Part shown: piece by piece, positions 1 to 11,110 of the stretch
How positions within the stretch are numbered: position 1 is the stretch's first letter
Layout: each line of letters starts with the position of its first letter
Assembly: GCA_900128395.1 (NCBI GenBank)
Contig: LT649308.1
Coordinates: 3,528 to 40,633 of the forward strand
DNA: 37,106 nt
Direction of reading: 5' to 3'
Origin: Stramenopiles sp. TOSAG23-2
Lineage: Eukaryota > Sar
Translations under genes and position numbers: made by a program
Notes under the pieces: model-generated
The model's input: only the letters and a program-made list of their open reading frames with translations
The model's database searches: none
What the model was told of the DNA's origin: nothing

Positions 1-1549
1 TGCTTTGCAACAAGTAAATGAGTTTTTTGAAATCGTGACGGAGTACGACCATTTGGATCCAATTTTGGCCTTAAATATTTATACAATTTGACGCTGCTGC
101 CTTGTGGTAACATCAATTGACCAAACACTTTCGTCCGCCCTAAACCATTTCCTTCCCTCACATTTTGAAATGATGATTTAGGTATTTGTGTGCTGTTGGA
201 TATCAGATTGTAACGACGTAGAAATTTCATCCCAGCGCCTTCTATTTGGGTAAAACTACCATTTTCATAGGATTGTTTAAATTGATTGATTTTCTTACTT
301 TTCGTGACTCGTATCAATGAATTTTGTGATTTCAATAATTTTTCCTTAGTATTCACGGACGGACCTGCGCCTTTCCGTGGGCGCCCACGTTTACGCTTCA
401 CCTTTTCTATTTTTTCTGGTTTCTTTTTTGCTTTAGCTTCTCGATTGCTTGAAATTTCTTTTGCATCATCCTCTATATTATAGTAATATTCCCCCTCTTT
501 ATCATCATCATCATCATCATCACTTTCACCTAACCATTCCTCGTCATTCCTGTTTTGTTTTTGTCTCCTATCCTCTTCGCTAATGTAATTGTCCTCCTCA
601 TCCTCATCTGAAAATATATCATCATCTTCAATTGTCGATGAGTCTACATTCATTTGTCGTGCCTGTTCATCTTTAAAATAATTCGGTTGATTTCGCTTTC
701 GCTGGGGCAACGCACGAGGCGGCAAATTCAATGTTGATTGCTTCAATTTCTGCTTTTTACGAGATGGCTTTTTCTTTTTCTTTTCACGAAACATTTTTTT
801 GCTAGTTCCTAATCCAAGTGATTTCAAATGCGCTTCATTTCTAGCTATGTTTTGCAATCTCTTTTTTTCATATTCAGGCAGCATATCGATTTGCTGTTTG
901 CTATATTGATTTATATTGGAACTGTTGTCAAAATTATTATCTTCTCCTTCATCATCATCATCCTCGAGATCATCACTATCATCATAATCAAATTGTTTTA
1001 CAATCACATGTTTTCCTCTGTGACCAGCTTTTTTTCCACTTTCCAACGAACATTTTGGGCAGGGTGCACCTTCTTCATATTTGTTCTTTTCAACTAAAGT
1101 ATGTCTACCTTTGTGTCCCTCCATTCTTCCACTGCCTGAAATACAATCTGGGCATTCCTTCGTAGGATCAAATACTTTTTTAGCCTTACTTTGATGTTTT
1201 CCTTTATGACCTATCAATTTCTTTGATCCTTTGATACATAATGGGCAATATTTGTTATTAGATAGACTTCGTCTTGAAAAATGACCACCAACACCACCTT
1301 GGCCGTGTAAAGTCATCGCGTTTGATATAATAGACATAGTCAATAAATCCTTGTCATTATTGCCATTTTCATTATCATCGATATCATCATTATTATTATT
1401 TCTATCAATAATTTGCTTGTTTGATGTATTTGCTTTTCTTACGATATTGTTATTCGTGGTAGTAGCAGTTGTAACTACGTCGTTTACACCATCAATAATA
1501 TCATCGTTATTCCTTTGTAATACACCACCGTCCATATCATAATTTATAC

Positions 1550-1580
<31 letters not shown>

Positions 1581-1826
1581 TATCTTTCGTCTTTGTTTAC
1601 GTTTTATAGATAATGGCACTGATATCGATATGGTGTCAAACAGTTGATTGAAAGTATCCTTTGTTTGTTGAACTCGTTGATTATTTTTATTTACATTATT
1701 TATACGAGTTGAATGGTTGTTGTTTTTGATAGTATCATTATTCCTACAAGTCAAACGAAAGAGTTCATTGAATTTATCTTGTATTGCTATACGTTGTGTT
1801 TCCGACATTATAATGTTCTCTTTCAT
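1..1826 (-). CDS. AT-hook protein with three short C2H2-like zinc fingers (3' end outside window)
   Basis: An open frame of about 608 codons runs from an ATG at 1826 off the left edge, so the C-terminus is missing. A second in-frame ATG lies at 1808. Visible in order: an N-terminal stretch with an Asn run; three copies of a compact finger C-x2-C-x9-H-x3-H at about residues 194-211, 228-245 and 260-277, each ending GH-(K/R)-G-(K/R)-H; acidic Asp/Glu runs alternating with Lys-rich patches; and an AT-hook core RGRPRKG near residue 478. AT-hooks bind the minor groove of AT-rich DNA. The fingers have four zinc ligands but a shorter loop than classical C2H2 fingers. A nuclear, DNA- or chromatin-associated role is an inference. 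I do not recognise an orthologue. It is divergent from the codanin-like gene, 620 bp away. Confidence 0.8.
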
Positions 1827-2446
1827 TTATTTATTAATTACGATATCCGATTTTTTGGATTGTTGTATTTATTACTTTATGTAATGCTTTTTGTTACTTG
1901 TTTTCTCTTTTGCAAGAATATATGAAATAAATGCATGCAAATCGTTTTTTTTTTTTTTTAAAAAATAAATTTTATTTTTTTATTCTCTTTCTTCTAGATT
2001 TATGCACTATACTAGGTGTGCACCCGTGTGCCAGTGTGCCTTGTGTGATGCTGGTGTGGCTGTGATGGTGTTGTTTTTGATACTTGGTATTTATTATATC
2101 TTTTGGTGAGAAAGATTTTCAAATATAGGATGGAAATAGCATTAGTACAGCAGATGTCCCCTATATGATGATGGTGATGAGTATTAATAATAAACCAAAA
2201 AAAAATAATAATAATAATAGATCTAATAGTTTTTTTTTTATTTATTATCGATAAGTTACGAAGAACAAGTTGTGAGAAGTATATGTAAAAATATATTCGA
2301 TCTATAATCTTTTCCTCTTCTTGATGTTCTAAAGTAAACAATTAATATTATAATTTACTGTGCGTGCGTATATTTTTTGTTTTATCCACCCCACTTCAAC
2401 GATATATATATATATATATACAAAAGGAATAATCTTGTGTTTACCA
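1827..2446. promoter_or_regulatory. Divergent intergenic region between AT-hook and codanin-like genes
   Basis: This gap lies between two divergent start codons, so it should hold both promoters. It contains T and A homopolymer runs (about 1946-1980), a GTGTGCC-type imperfect short repeat near 2017-2050, a 10-bp palindrome TTATCGATAA near 2247, and a (TA)n tract at about 2402-2420 just ahead of the + strand start. The open frame on the minus strand at 2012-2341 has the composition of noncoding DNA (Ile, His and Lys runs) and I do not count it as a gene. No specific factor site can be named. Confidence 0.4.
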
Positions 2447-5400
2447 ATGGATGTCATCACCTACGATACGTTCATTGTACCAGATGAGAAGACGAAAATT
2501 GCAAGTTGTGTTGAAGATATATCCATTGGTAAAATTCCGTTGAAGGAAGTATTAAAGTCTATCTTCCATAACAGAGAGGTAAAATTTAAAACATTAATGG
2601 GACATACATTTGAAAAAGTTAAAGAATTAGACGATACAACTGAAATAGACACCAGTGACACAAAAACCAACAATGAAAATACATTTCAAACATTTTTAAA
2701 AGATTCAAATATGCATAATCTTGGTAAATTTATAGAGGATATGATACGAAATGATAGCGAAACATTAAGACGACGTTCCTCCATAAAAATGGCATCTCCG
2801 TCCACATCTAGTAACAAATACAAAATTTCAACCCCTCGCACAAATGTTGGAGACAAGAAGAACCAAAATAAGTCCGAGAGTGTGTTAAATAATATGGATT
2901 GGCCATCATTATTGAATACTTCTGAAACAAACTCAAATGAAGTGAAAGTTGTAAATAATTTATCAGAAAATATTGTAAAAAAAAAGAAAACTAATAATAA
3001 TAACAACAACAACAGCAACAACAACAATAAGAAAAATAAAAGGAAGAAGAAAAAGAAACGAATTACATTGACAAATATGTCACCAACCATTACAGACAAA
3101 ATTATATCAAGCGGTAATATATCTAGTCCATCCATTTTGCAATCGTCATCTAGACCATCATCTTTATCATCATCTACTATTATTTCACCATCGAATAAAA
3201 GCACAAATGTAATAGATTTAAGTAAATTTGAAAAACGTTTAAGTTTAAGTGATGATAGTAATAACAACCTTTCATCATCTTCTGTTAAAATATCCGATCG
3301 AAATTGGGATAATCAAGATGATACAGCTTTAAAGGAGGAGAAGGACGGTATTATTACCCACAGCAATATAAATATTGTATTAACTTCATCCCCATCTAAT
3401 GTAACAAAAAATGCATTTACACCTGTAAAATTAAAGATAAAAAGACCATCATCTAATAATAGTGATGAATATTCGCCAACTGGGAATTCTGAACAGTCGA
3501 TATCGCCATTTGAACAAAGAAACTTATTATCACCATCATTTCGTGATAAAAATGATGGTCGAAAATCAGCATCTCCTATTTTTGGCGAAAGAAATTTATT
3601 GTCACCATCATTTGATCGTTCTAATAAAAGTAATGATACTGACATGAAAACATACAATGGTAAAAAATTGTTCAATATAGTCAACATAAATAATAATAAT
3701 AATAATAATAGTAATAATATATCATTTGATAATGTAATGCGTAATACCAAAAATAAAGATAATGGTAGTAAAGACAATAAAAATACAAACAATATGACAC
3801 GTTTCAGTTTCAGTGATGATAATATTTTGAAACCGGTAACGACGAAATTAGATAATAATGATATGGCATTATCACCAATGTTACAATTAAAATGTCTTCG
3901 TCTTGGTCTATTAACTGCCGCTTTGATTTATAATGGTTTTATTTTAGATGTTGCATCTGAGATTTACTTTTTATTTCGATTGTTGAAAGTCGTTGAAGGT
4001 AGTCATGATAATAGTGAAAGTCACATGAATAATTTTATTATGAATATATCGTTTCAGAGCAACAGCATTTTACCAAATTATCAATCTTTAAAATATTATT
4101 CTGGTGCATGTTTGTGGGGACTACAATCTATCGTTTTTCGTAGTGGCAGACATGTTTTAAAACAATTAGGTGCAAATGTTACCATTAAAACACATTTTCG
4201 TTTTATGAGGGATAGCATTCGAGGAAAACTAGAAAATCTCGGCATGGGAAAAGTGTCAAGTAAAGTCCCCGTGGGTAACAGCAGCAATCAAAATTATAAA
4301 TGGTGGGGTGGAGTAAATAGCAGGTATAAAAGAGATCAGTATAATGCACGGGAACGGTCGATAAACCAAAATAGAATTGACAGAACTGATGTTTTTGATC
4401 AACTATATCATCGATTTGAGAAACAAAATAGATATTTTTATGATGCAGATTGGAATAAACGTTTCCCAGACAGTTGCAAGGAGTGCCTTAAAGGAACTAT
4501 GCCATGTAATTATCCATCGCTTGCATTTCACTTTTTAAAAATGTTATGTCAAATTGAGAGTGCTGATCAGCGTATCCAAGAAGAACAGTTTTTAAAACAA
4601 AAATTTGCAAAAGGTGGTGCAACGAAAGAAAGAATTGCATTATTTGAGGATCGTATGCTTAATACTAAATCGCACGCAGAAAAATCACTCGTCCGTAGTA
4701 ATTCAAATGAGTATCGTGGAAGACGGAATAATAATAATAATAATAATAATAACAACAATAGCCACAACAAAAATTACCGTCATAGCAATAATGATGATCG
4801 GTTAAAAAAATTTGGTTCCAAATATCAAAAAAGAGGTAGCAAAAATGGTGACGCACCTGGAAATAGTTACAACAGCAATTATCATAAGTCGAAAAAAACA
4901 ATATCAAAAAAAGGATCGTCATTTGGTAACAATAGGAAAAAACATCATCAATATAGTAACATATCGTACGGATATGCATCGAATGATATTGAGAGTGATA
5001 AAGTTGTCGTTGAAAATACTTTCAACAAGTCTCAAGAATTTTTCATTTATTTTATCATGTATTGCGATAGTCATCGATTTTGCGAACATATTCGAATCAT
5101 CGCGTCTTCAAAAATAAAAGAGTTAAGTGGTGCAGCAAGGGGTAGCATTGAAATGTTGAAACAATTTGAACAACGTTATTTACATATACGAATATTAGGA
5201 AAAGTACTTGGTTTTCTTGAGAGCTCTGTATATTGGTCGATGGGATTAGACCCTCAATTTCAAAATGTAAATGCGTCAGAGGCACTTCAATCATATATTG
5301 ATAACTGCACAAATTGGGTTGAAGATGCAAAACGTAGTATTGATGTGATTTCGCAATTGAAAAAGGCATGGATAGATGGAAGCTTAGTCTCCACTATTCC

Positions 5401-7198
5401 ATGGATAGTGGAATATTTGAAACCATTAAAATTTGATACCGCATATAGTCGTGGCAAAACTATTAAATCAATATTAGATATTTTGTGGCATATTCGAAAT
5501 TTTGCTCTTCAAAGTTTAGAATCACGTGCAGGCCTTTTAATCGTTTCATGTATTGATAAGCTATTGATTCATTTAAGACCGTCCTTTAAGAAAAACACGA
5601 GTAAAAGTAATAATAATAGCAACATGTATTATGATGCGGATAGTAAGTCCGCGTTGTTGGTTGATTTTGCGCAAGATAAATATGGAACAACAAATAAATC
5701 ACTGGATTCCAATGTTTTAGATATGCAAGAAGGTCTTGTAGATGATTCTGTCTTCAAAAAGAGTTTTAAAGAGTTTGAATACATTGCATTGCTATTTAGC
5801 GAAAGGAAGAAAAAGGCGAGCAAAGGGTCTATTTCTTCTAAGAATGACACAATGAAAAAAAAATCTGGCAATGATGATGGTGATAATGCTAATTTAAGCG
5901 CATCACAGAACAACGACAAGAACAGTTCCTCTCACATTAATACTAAACCACATTTAAGAACTCCCGCTATCAAAGCAAAACGCGATAAAAAATATAAGCT
6001 AAGACCAACAAACATTAACGACTGGAGATCCTCTGCTAAAAAAAATCTTTCATATTGGTTTTATGAGAAACATGAAGTTTTAAAAGAGCTCACAGATATT
6101 GTCCTTGATCGCTGCATCAAAAATTCAATAAAAATTGCAAAAGATCTCTATTTAGACAAATCTGTTGATAAAATTGTTGCAAAGCATGAAGATAAAAATG
6201 ATGGTCTTGTTGAAAGTTTCAATGCTGAAGAAGGCACTTTGCTGCAAAATTGTTTTCGTTGCGCGCAAATATTGTGCAAAGATGATATTGAACAATCTAT
6301 TTTAGCTTTAGCCCCTGCAAAATATTTTCATTGGAATGATGATTCTAATGAAAACAAGGATGCAAGATCGAGGAATAGTAACAACTCCAAGATAAATAAG
6401 CTCCCGACAAGTATACTACAAACATGCATTAAATTGGCAATTAGTCAAGGTAACAAATTTCTTAAGGAAATGCTTGGAGATTCCATTGGTGCAGAATTTC
6501 GCAGAAAGATTAATAATTGGGAAAGAAAAAATGATTTGCTAAAAAATGGTGATGGCAGTAGTAATTTAAGCTTGAAATGGAGACGTAGTCATAGCAGTGA
6601 AGATTTCAATGCTTCAAAATCTATTATTGCTACCACTTCTGCTACTACTAATGATAACATAAATAATAAGAATGGGAGAAAAGATACAGCAAAGAAAGAT
6701 CGAAATTCCCCTGTGATAAATATTAGATCGCATTTATCTCGTATCAGCAAAATGACAAATATATTATTATCCGCGCCTAAAGATAAAATCGTTAAAAAAA
6801 CTTTTAATACATATTTAAATGAATTTTCAAACGTCATATTGGAAAATGATAATAGTGACTGTCATAATAATATTGATAATTGCTTAATAGGAAAGATCGT
6901 CGGGTTTATTCAAAAAGACTGTTTATATCTATCAATTAAATTATTTAATGTAATATTTGAAGATAAGAAGGGAATAGGAATGTTAAAGGAAGAAACATTT
7001 AGTAGCAATTACATATTGTTATCCACTATTTTAACTTTTGCCTCCAACGTGTTTTGTAAATTATTGAGTTGTTCAATTTCAACCACATCCTTTGGTATGT
7101 CCTTGTTACATGGCATTGGCGTAATACTGAATGAAGATGATGAGAGAACTGAATTTGTTGTAAACTTACTGGTAAATAGAAATATCATTTCTTGTTAG
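2447..7198 (+). CDS. Codanin-1-like protein (1583 aa)
   Basis: The first true ATG is at 2447; the frame stays open upstream to about 2360 but through AT repeats with no ATG. A short conserved-looking N-terminus (1-60) is followed by about 400 residues of Ser/Asn/Lys-rich low complexity. A helical region starts near residue 473. After another Asn-rich linker there is a helical C-terminal region from about 870, which includes RILGKVLGFLES near 912 and TIPWIVEYLKP near 983. These two segments resemble the C-terminal domain of codanin-1 (CDAN1), the cytoplasmic partner of the histone chaperone ASF1 and of CDIN1. Human codanin is about 1,230 aa; the extra length here is low-complexity insertions. 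The family call rests on recalled motif similarity, not on a search. A HEAT-like helical protein of another family is the alternative. No CDIN1-type gene is seen in the window. Confidence 0.5.
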   Translation: MDVITYDTFIVPDEKTKIASCVEDISIGKIPLKEVLKSIFHNREVKFKTLMGHTFEKVKELDDTTEIDTSDTKTNNENTFQTFLKDSNMHNLGKFIEDMIRNDSETLRRRSSIKMASPSTSSNKYKISTPRTNVGDKKNQNKSESVLNNMDWPSLLNTSETNSNEVKVVNNLSENIVKKKKTNNNNNNNSNNNNKKNKRKKKKKRITLTNMSPTITDKIISSGNISSPSILQSSSRPSSLSSSTIISPSNKSTNVIDLSKFEKRLSLSDDSNNNLSSSSVKISDRNWDNQDDTALKEEKDGIITHSNINIVLTSSPSNVTKNAFTPVKLKIKRPSSNNSDEYSPTGNSEQSISPFEQRNLLSPSFRDKNDGRKSASPIFGERNLLSPSFDRSNKSNDTDMKTYNGKKLFNIVNINNNNNNNSNNISFDNVMRNTKNKDNGSKDNKNTNNMTRFSFSDDNILKPVTTKLDNNDMALSPMLQLKCLRLGLLTAALIYNGFILDVASEIYFLFRLLKVVEGSHDNSESHMNNFIMNISFQSNSILPNYQSLKYYSGACLWGLQSIVFRSGRHVLKQLGANVTIKTHFRFMRDSIRGKLENLGMGKVSSKVPVGNSSNQNYKWWGGVNSRYKRDQYNARERSINQNRIDRTDVFDQLYHRFEKQNRYFYDADWNKRFPDSCKECLKGTMPCNYPSLAFHFLKMLCQIESADQRIQEEQFLKQKFAKGGATKERIALFEDRMLNTKSHAEKSLVRSNSNEYRGRRNNNNNNNNNNNSHNKNYRHSNNDDRLKKFGSKYQKRGSKNGDAPGNSYNSNYHKSKKTISKKGSSFGNNRKKHHQYSNISYGYASNDIESDKVVVENTFNKSQEFFIYFIMYCDSHRFCEHIRIIASSKIKELSGAARGSIEMLKQFEQRYLHIRILGKVLGFLESSVYWSMGLDPQFQNVNASEALQSYIDNCTNWVEDAKRSIDVISQLKKAWIDGSLVSTIPWIVEYLKPLKFDTAYSRGKTIKSILDILWHIRNFALQSLESRAGLLIVSCIDKLLIHLRPSFKKNTSKSNNNSNMYYDADSKSALLVDFAQDKYGTTNKSLDSNVLDMQEGLVDDSVFKKSFKEFEYIALLFSERKKKASKGSISSKNDTMKKKSGNDDGDNANLSASQNNDKNSSSHINTKPHLRTPAIKAKRDKKYKLRPTNINDWRSSAKKNLSYWFYEKHEVLKELTDIVLDRCIKNSIKIAKDLYLDKSVDKIVAKHEDKNDGLVESFNAEEGTLLQNCFRCAQILCKDDIEQSILALAPAKYFHWNDDSNENKDARSRNSNNSKINKLPTSILQTCIKLAISQGNKFLKEMLGDSIGAEFRRKINNWERKNDLLKNGDGSSNLSLKWRRSHSSEDFNASKSIIATTSATTNDNINNKNGRKDTAKKDRNSPVINIRSHLSRISKMTNILLSAPKDKIVKKTFNTYLNEFSNVILENDNSDCHNNIDNCLIGKIVGFIQKDCLYLSIKLFNVIFEDKKGIGMLKEETFSSNYILLSTILTFASNVFCKLLSCSISTTSFGMSLLHGIGVILNEDDERTEFVVNLLVNRNIISC

Positions 7199-7713
7199 AA
7201 TGTGTATAATATAAAAAAGTTTTGAAAGATACAGTAGAGTGTAGATACTGTATATGTACGAATGCATATGATATGCCTTTTGCAATTCGTTGTATGCGTA
7301 TTAATAAAATATTATTAATAATACCTGATACGAATAGCAGGTATAATACGTATGCTGCTGGTATGCTGAAGTTGTTTGTATTTTATATTTATTTTTTTTA
7401 TATTATTTTATTTTTTAGAATTATTAATTATTATTGAAATTATTTATTTCTTCATCATTTTTTTAATTATTTGCACATTTGTTGCACTCATTTATTATTA
7501 TTATTATGATTGCATAAATATAAATATAAAAATACAAAATGTTTGAAATTTAAAATTTATATAAAATATCATATAGATGTGACAACATACAAGATTGTGC
7601 ATTTTGTGTTGCGTTGTGTTCGTGTATTCTTTTATTCTTATCTTGTTGATCATTGTTTCCCTCCCCTCTCCCTTATTGCATATATATATACCCAGCTTGC
7701 AATCAGTTGAATT
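7199..7713. other. Intergenic region with three stacked hairpins after the codanin-like gene
   Basis: There is no credible gene here; the short frames at 7222-7437 and 7504-7734 have noncoding composition. Downstream of the stop are three successive inverted repeats (7229-7253, 7258-7290 and 7321-7344). Further on come an AT-rich stretch and a TATA-like tract at 7681-7690, about 25 bases before the next start codon, which could serve as a core promoter for the oxygenase gene. Confidence 0.4.
7229..7344 (+). terminator. Candidate 3'-end hairpin cluster of the codanin-like gene
   Basis: Arms ATACAGTA (7229-7236) and TACTGTAT (7246-7253) pair over 8 bp. ACGAAT (7258-7263) and ATTCGT (7285-7290) enclose a small palindrome at 7264-7276. 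ATACCTG (7321-7327) and CAGGTAT (7338-7344) pair over 7 bp. The first begins 31 bases past the stop. A role in transcript 3'-end formation is inferred only from position and from similar structures after other genes in the window. Confidence 0.4.
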
Positions 7714-8337
7714 ATGTACGAAGCGAAACAACATTTAAAATTTCAGGAAAAGTTCATATTAACTACTAAGAAAAGTGTACTTACGGAGGAACTTATGAAA
7801 GACTTAAGGAGTTATTACGATAATAGCCCACGGTCAGCACATTTGGGAAAACGACAAGAGGGCGAGAATAAACATTTACCTAGCTGTAGGATTGAAATAA
7901 CAGATAAAAGAAGTAAAAAACTCGGTTTAGGAAAGTTACGAACGTTGTTACTAGATGCAATTCAAAAACAAAATGTATTTAAAGAGCTTGGCTGGGGTAA
8001 GGATGTACGTTGTTTGTTTAAACGCTTTACAATCAGAAGGTATGACCCAATTAAAACAAAACACGACCGCGATTCATGCGCGTATCATATTGATGGTTGC
8101 GATATTAGTTTTGTATTTTTCTTGGGTGGTGGTGGCTTTGAAGGTGGAAGTTTAATATTTGGCAAAGGAGATGATAAAATATCTATGGCGGCAAATGAGC
8201 AAGAAGCGGGGACAATGCTTGTTTTTGAAGGATGCAAAGTTCAACACACTGTTCTACCAATTACAGGCGGTCAACGGTATTCTATTGTCTTGTTTTGTGA
8301 TAAAAGAGTCAATCGTAGTAAAAAACGAAAACGTTGA
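7714..8337 (+). CDS. Small 2-oxoglutarate/Fe(II)-dependent oxygenase (prolyl-hydroxylase-like)
   Basis: This 207-residue protein is essentially one catalytic double-stranded beta-helix domain. The iron-binding triad is visible: H125-x-D127 in YHIDG, and distal H178. R188, ten residues later in RYSIVLF, fits the 2-oxoglutarate-binding arginine of prolyl-4-hydroxylase-type enzymes. GG(G)FEGGSLIFG between them is the usual glycine-rich turn. Such enzymes hydroxylate protein or small-molecule substrates using O2 and 2-oxoglutarate. There is no signal peptide or membrane segment, so the protein is probably cytosolic or nuclear. The C-terminus ends in a basic cluster (KKRKR), which could be a nuclear localisation signal. 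The substrate is unknown. The start ATG at 7714 follows a TATA-like tract. Confidence 0.82.
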   Translation: MYEAKQHLKFQEKFILTTKKSVLTEELMKDLRSYYDNSPRSAHLGKRQEGENKHLPSCRIEITDKRSKKLGLGKLRTLLLDAIQKQNVFKELGWGKDVRCLFKRFTIRRYDPIKTKHDRDSCAYHIDGCDISFVFFLGGGGFEGGSLIFGKGDDKISMAANEQEAGTMLVFEGCKVQHTVLPITGGQRYSIVLFCDKRVNRSKKRKR

Positions 8338-8423
8338 GTTGTATCATACAATGAATACTGTGTACATATATCATACATACTATATATATATATATATAGT
8401 TTGAAATTTTTGGAAAGAAGAGG

Positions 8424-8444
8424 GAAAATGATTAAATCATTTTC
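8424..8444. terminator. 21-base near-perfect palindrome after the oxygenase gene
   Basis: Arms GAAAATGATT (8424-8433) and AATCATTTTC (8435-8444) are exact reverse complements around a single central A. The element begins 87 bases past the stop at 8337, and a smaller hairpin CATAC-GAAGA-GTATG follows at 8464-8478. A termination or 3'-processing role is inferred from position. Confidence 0.35.
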
Positions 8445-8985
8445 ATATCTATCATCATATGGTCATACGAAGAGTATGCTATGTTTTTCAACAATTAATA
8501 CATACCACCCTTTGTTGTTTACATGTGTGTGTATGTGTTCTATTTCTGTACTGAAATTATGTTTATAATAATGACTTATTTTTGATCGTGTAAATAAATT
8601 TTTTGAGAAGAAAAGAGAATTTAAAAGTGTGTCATAAAATTTGTAAAAAAAGAAAATTCAAAACAAAATGATATTCGGATATGCATATGTCTTTTGGTAA
8701 AAAATTATTAAAGCAGACGGTCGTGCGAAGTCGTTTGATACGTACTTTTTTACCAGCAGAAGCGTTGTATATTCGGTAATTAATCGCACATAACACATTT
8801 ATATTGATTTTACTGCTGAAAAAGTACGTGTGTGTATATATATATTATATATATTATAAAATATAATATAAATGATGTGATACAAATTACTATAAATTCT
8901 TCTGGAGAGATTACGAAGTTCCGTGTAAATATAATATTTGGGAGAGTAAAAATTAAAAATAATGGAACATAATATGCATACTTGT

Positions 8986-9011
8986 ATATTAATAATTATA
9001 TATATTAATAT
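8986..9011 (-). terminator. Candidate 3' hairpin of the MYB gene
   Basis: Arms ATATTAATA (8986-8994) and TATTAATAT (9003-9011) pair over 9 bp around an 8-base loop, starting 8 bases past the MYB stop codon on the minus strand. The arms are purely A/T, so a chance match in AT-rich DNA is a real possibility. Confidence 0.3.
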
Positions 9012-9018
9012 CTTCATT

Positions 9019-10722
9019 TCAACTTTTAAATCCTTGTTTTAGTGCATCTTCAAAATCAAAACTCAGCGATGATGCGTATAAGGTAGATTCAGGCCGCGTT
9101 ACATTGCTTGTTGGCAATACCACACCTAAATGGTCAGATGTTAAAGTTTCGTGATTATTCAATGAAAATGGACTTTCCAATGGTGCCAATCCATTCAAAC
9201 TTCCTGGAGGAGATACTCCACTAGACCACGCAGAAGGTATTTGGTAGGACTCGGAACCAATAGACGATTTCGTGGATATAATACCTCCCGACGATGTGAC
9301 TCCCATTGGGGTATACCCAGTTCTATCGCGTAATCTTGGACTTTGCCGTCTTAAAAGTCTTGCTTTTACACTATGATCTATGTTGCTGTGCATATTGACA
9401 CGGGATTGGATATAGTTTCCAACCATCCCAATACTGCTAGGAATACTCATACCTGGATCAAATTTTAAACCAATTGGCGGATGATTACCAGTCGGAGTTG
9501 ATCCTGGCGTCGTTGCATTATTATTTTCAATTTGTACAGATAGTCTTGCCACGCGTTTCGATTTGCTCTTGTTGTTATTCTTTGTAGCTCTTTTCGTTTT
9601 TTTCTTCATATTACGGTTACCCATGCCATTACTACTGCGTTTCTTTTTGCTCTTGCTACTAATAGTAGCAGAAAGAGTATTATTTTTATCATTACTGATG
9701 GTACTAATAGGACCTTTCTCTTTGTTCCTTCTATTATTTGCTTTCGAAAAATTCGTTTGTCTATCAGTTTTTTTCGAAGAATTCCCAGATGAAAATGCAC
9801 CAGCACCATTAAGCCTTTGATGACAATTCAAATCTTCGTTGATATGATTTTGAATAAGTGTATCTAATTGTTGCAAAGATGACGTAGCATTCATTTTGCC
9901 ATTCTTCCTCTTTGTCGTAGAGCCTTTTGAAGCAGATGGATCTTCATCCGGATCATCATCGTCTTCGCTATCGGAATGTCGAACTGTACTTATTAATGGT
10001 TGTATTTTTTTTTCATCCAATTTTTTACGTAATAAATCACGAAATGTATCTCCTTGGTTTTCAATAAAGGCAACAAATGCACCAATATCACTTGCATCAG
10101 GTGCATTTACAATATTTTGCCCTTTAGATTGTAAATCTTGTATGACAGAGGAAGCTGCGCCAACATAATCCTTCATTTCATGAAGCGTAGCTGCTTTCCT
10201 TTGCCTTGCACGGCCTGGTTTACGGCTACGCCTGGCGGTTTTCTTTATTCTACCTAAATTTGCAACGCGATTTAATTTTCTAACAGTACGTCTCATAATA
10301 CTGTACCAATGGTTTTTGATAGCATTATCAGTCCTGCCTGGAAGTAAGCTAGCAATCTCACACCATGAGTTTCCCAGCCGTTTCTGGGCCTCTTGCAATA
10401 TCTTCTCTTCACTATCAGTCCACGGGCTTTTATTTATATGTGGATCTAAGTGATTATGCCATCTTTCCCTACATTGCTTTCCTGTACGTTTTGATCTCAC
10501 TTTACTTTTTTCTAATTCTTGACTAACAACAGTCCAATTTTTTGTACCGTGTTTTTCTACAAGCTCACATATCATAGCATCTTCATCTTTTGTCCATGTT
10601 CTTCGAACATGTCGCTTATTTTCACTTTTACCTTTTTTACCTTTACTTTTTGGTTTGTTTTTAATAGTACTTTTTAAATTAGTATTACTTGACGTATTAT
10701 TACCAGTAGAAATATTATTCAT
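9019..10722 (-). CDS. R2R3-type MYB transcription factor (567 aa)
   Basis: Two tandem MYB repeats sit near the N-terminus. R2 covers about residues 40-93 with tryptophans W43, W63 and W88. R3 covers about 98-144 with W101, W120 and W139. [11 protein letters not shown] and [11 protein letters not shown] match the DNA-recognition helices of plant and protist R2R3 MYBs and animal c-MYB R2/R3. R2 has about five extra residues (EKSKVRS region) before its recognition helix, which is unusual. A Lys/Arg-rich N-terminus and basic patches to about residue 175 suggest nuclear import. The remaining 390 residues are Ser/Asn-rich low complexity with acidic and basic clusters, typical of an activation or regulatory tail. 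Its target genes cannot be told from this window. It converges with the oxygenase gene. Confidence 0.92.
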   Translation of the reverse strand: MNNISTGNNTSSNTNLKSTIKNKPKSKGKKGKSENKRHVRRTWTKDEDAMICELVEKHGTKNWTVVSQELEKSKVRSKRTGKQCRERWHNHLDPHINKSPWTDSEEKILQEAQKRLGNSWCEIASLLPGRTDNAIKNHWYSIMRRTVRKLNRVANLGRIKKTARRSRKPGRARQRKAATLHEMKDYVGAASSVIQDLQSKGQNIVNAPDASDIGAFVAFIENQGDTFRDLLRKKLDEKKIQPLISTVRHSDSEDDDDPDEDPSASKGSTTKRKNGKMNATSSLQQLDTLIQNHINEDLNCHQRLNGAGAFSSGNSSKKTDRQTNFSKANNRRNKEKGPISTISNDKNNTLSATISSKSKKKRSSNGMGNRNMKKKTKRATKNNNKSKSKRVARLSVQIENNNATTPGSTPTGNHPPIGLKFDPGMSIPSSIGMVGNYIQSRVNMHSNIDHSVKARLLRRQSPRLRDRTGYTPMGVTSSGGIISTKSSIGSESYQIPSAWSSGVSPPGSLNGLAPLESPFSLNNHETLTSDHLGVVLPTSNVTRPESTLYASSLSFDFEDALKQGFKS

Positions 10723-11110
10723 TTTGTTGTTGTTTTTCTAAAGAAATGAAGATAAATACTTAAGTTGCAAATGATTCTTATGATCTAGATATAATGATAA
10801 ATCTCAATTCCACTAAATGGTTGTAAAATAATTATATTTATATATTTATATATATCCACGTATGATAATCACACTTTATCAATATATTTCATCTAAAGCT
10901 TCGTCACTTATAAACATTATTTTTTTTATTTATTAATTATTAATTTCATTAATTAAAATAAATAAAATGATGATTTTTTTATTCAATTTCCAGTATTTTC
11001 TGTTTTACATTTTTTCAAATAACACTACACAGCATTAGCTTACTGAGTTGTTTTTTTGGCGAGTATTGTTTTTGAAACCATATCTACTACGCGCAATGCT
11101 ACGTGCCCTA

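Larger units (their letters stand above)
8338..9018. other. Convergent intergenic region rich in palindromes
   Basis: No gene is seen between the convergent oxygenase and MYB genes. The region holds several inverted repeats: TTGTA/TACAA around 8339-8351, a 22-base alternating AT palindrome at 8379-8400, 10-bp arms at 8424-8444, CATAC/GTATG at 8464-8478, an imperfect ACGAA/TTCCGT element near 8912-8924, and 9-bp arms at 8986-9011. AT microsatellites occur near 8830-8870. The minus-strand frame at 8799-9017 is repeat-derived. Confidence 0.5.

Noticed and set aside
2012-2341. 109-residue frame on the minus strand in the divergent promoter
   Set aside because: It consists of Ile, His and Lys runs from AT-rich repeats, with no domain and a promoter location.
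4567-4979. Overlapping minus- and plus-strand frames inside the codanin-like gene
   Set aside because: They are antisense or shifted readings of Asn-rich coding DNA, giving Leu/Tyr/Ile runs.
11008-11110. tRNA-like patch with GC-richer sequence near 11040-11120
   Set aside because: No cloverleaf or B-box could be formed by eye.
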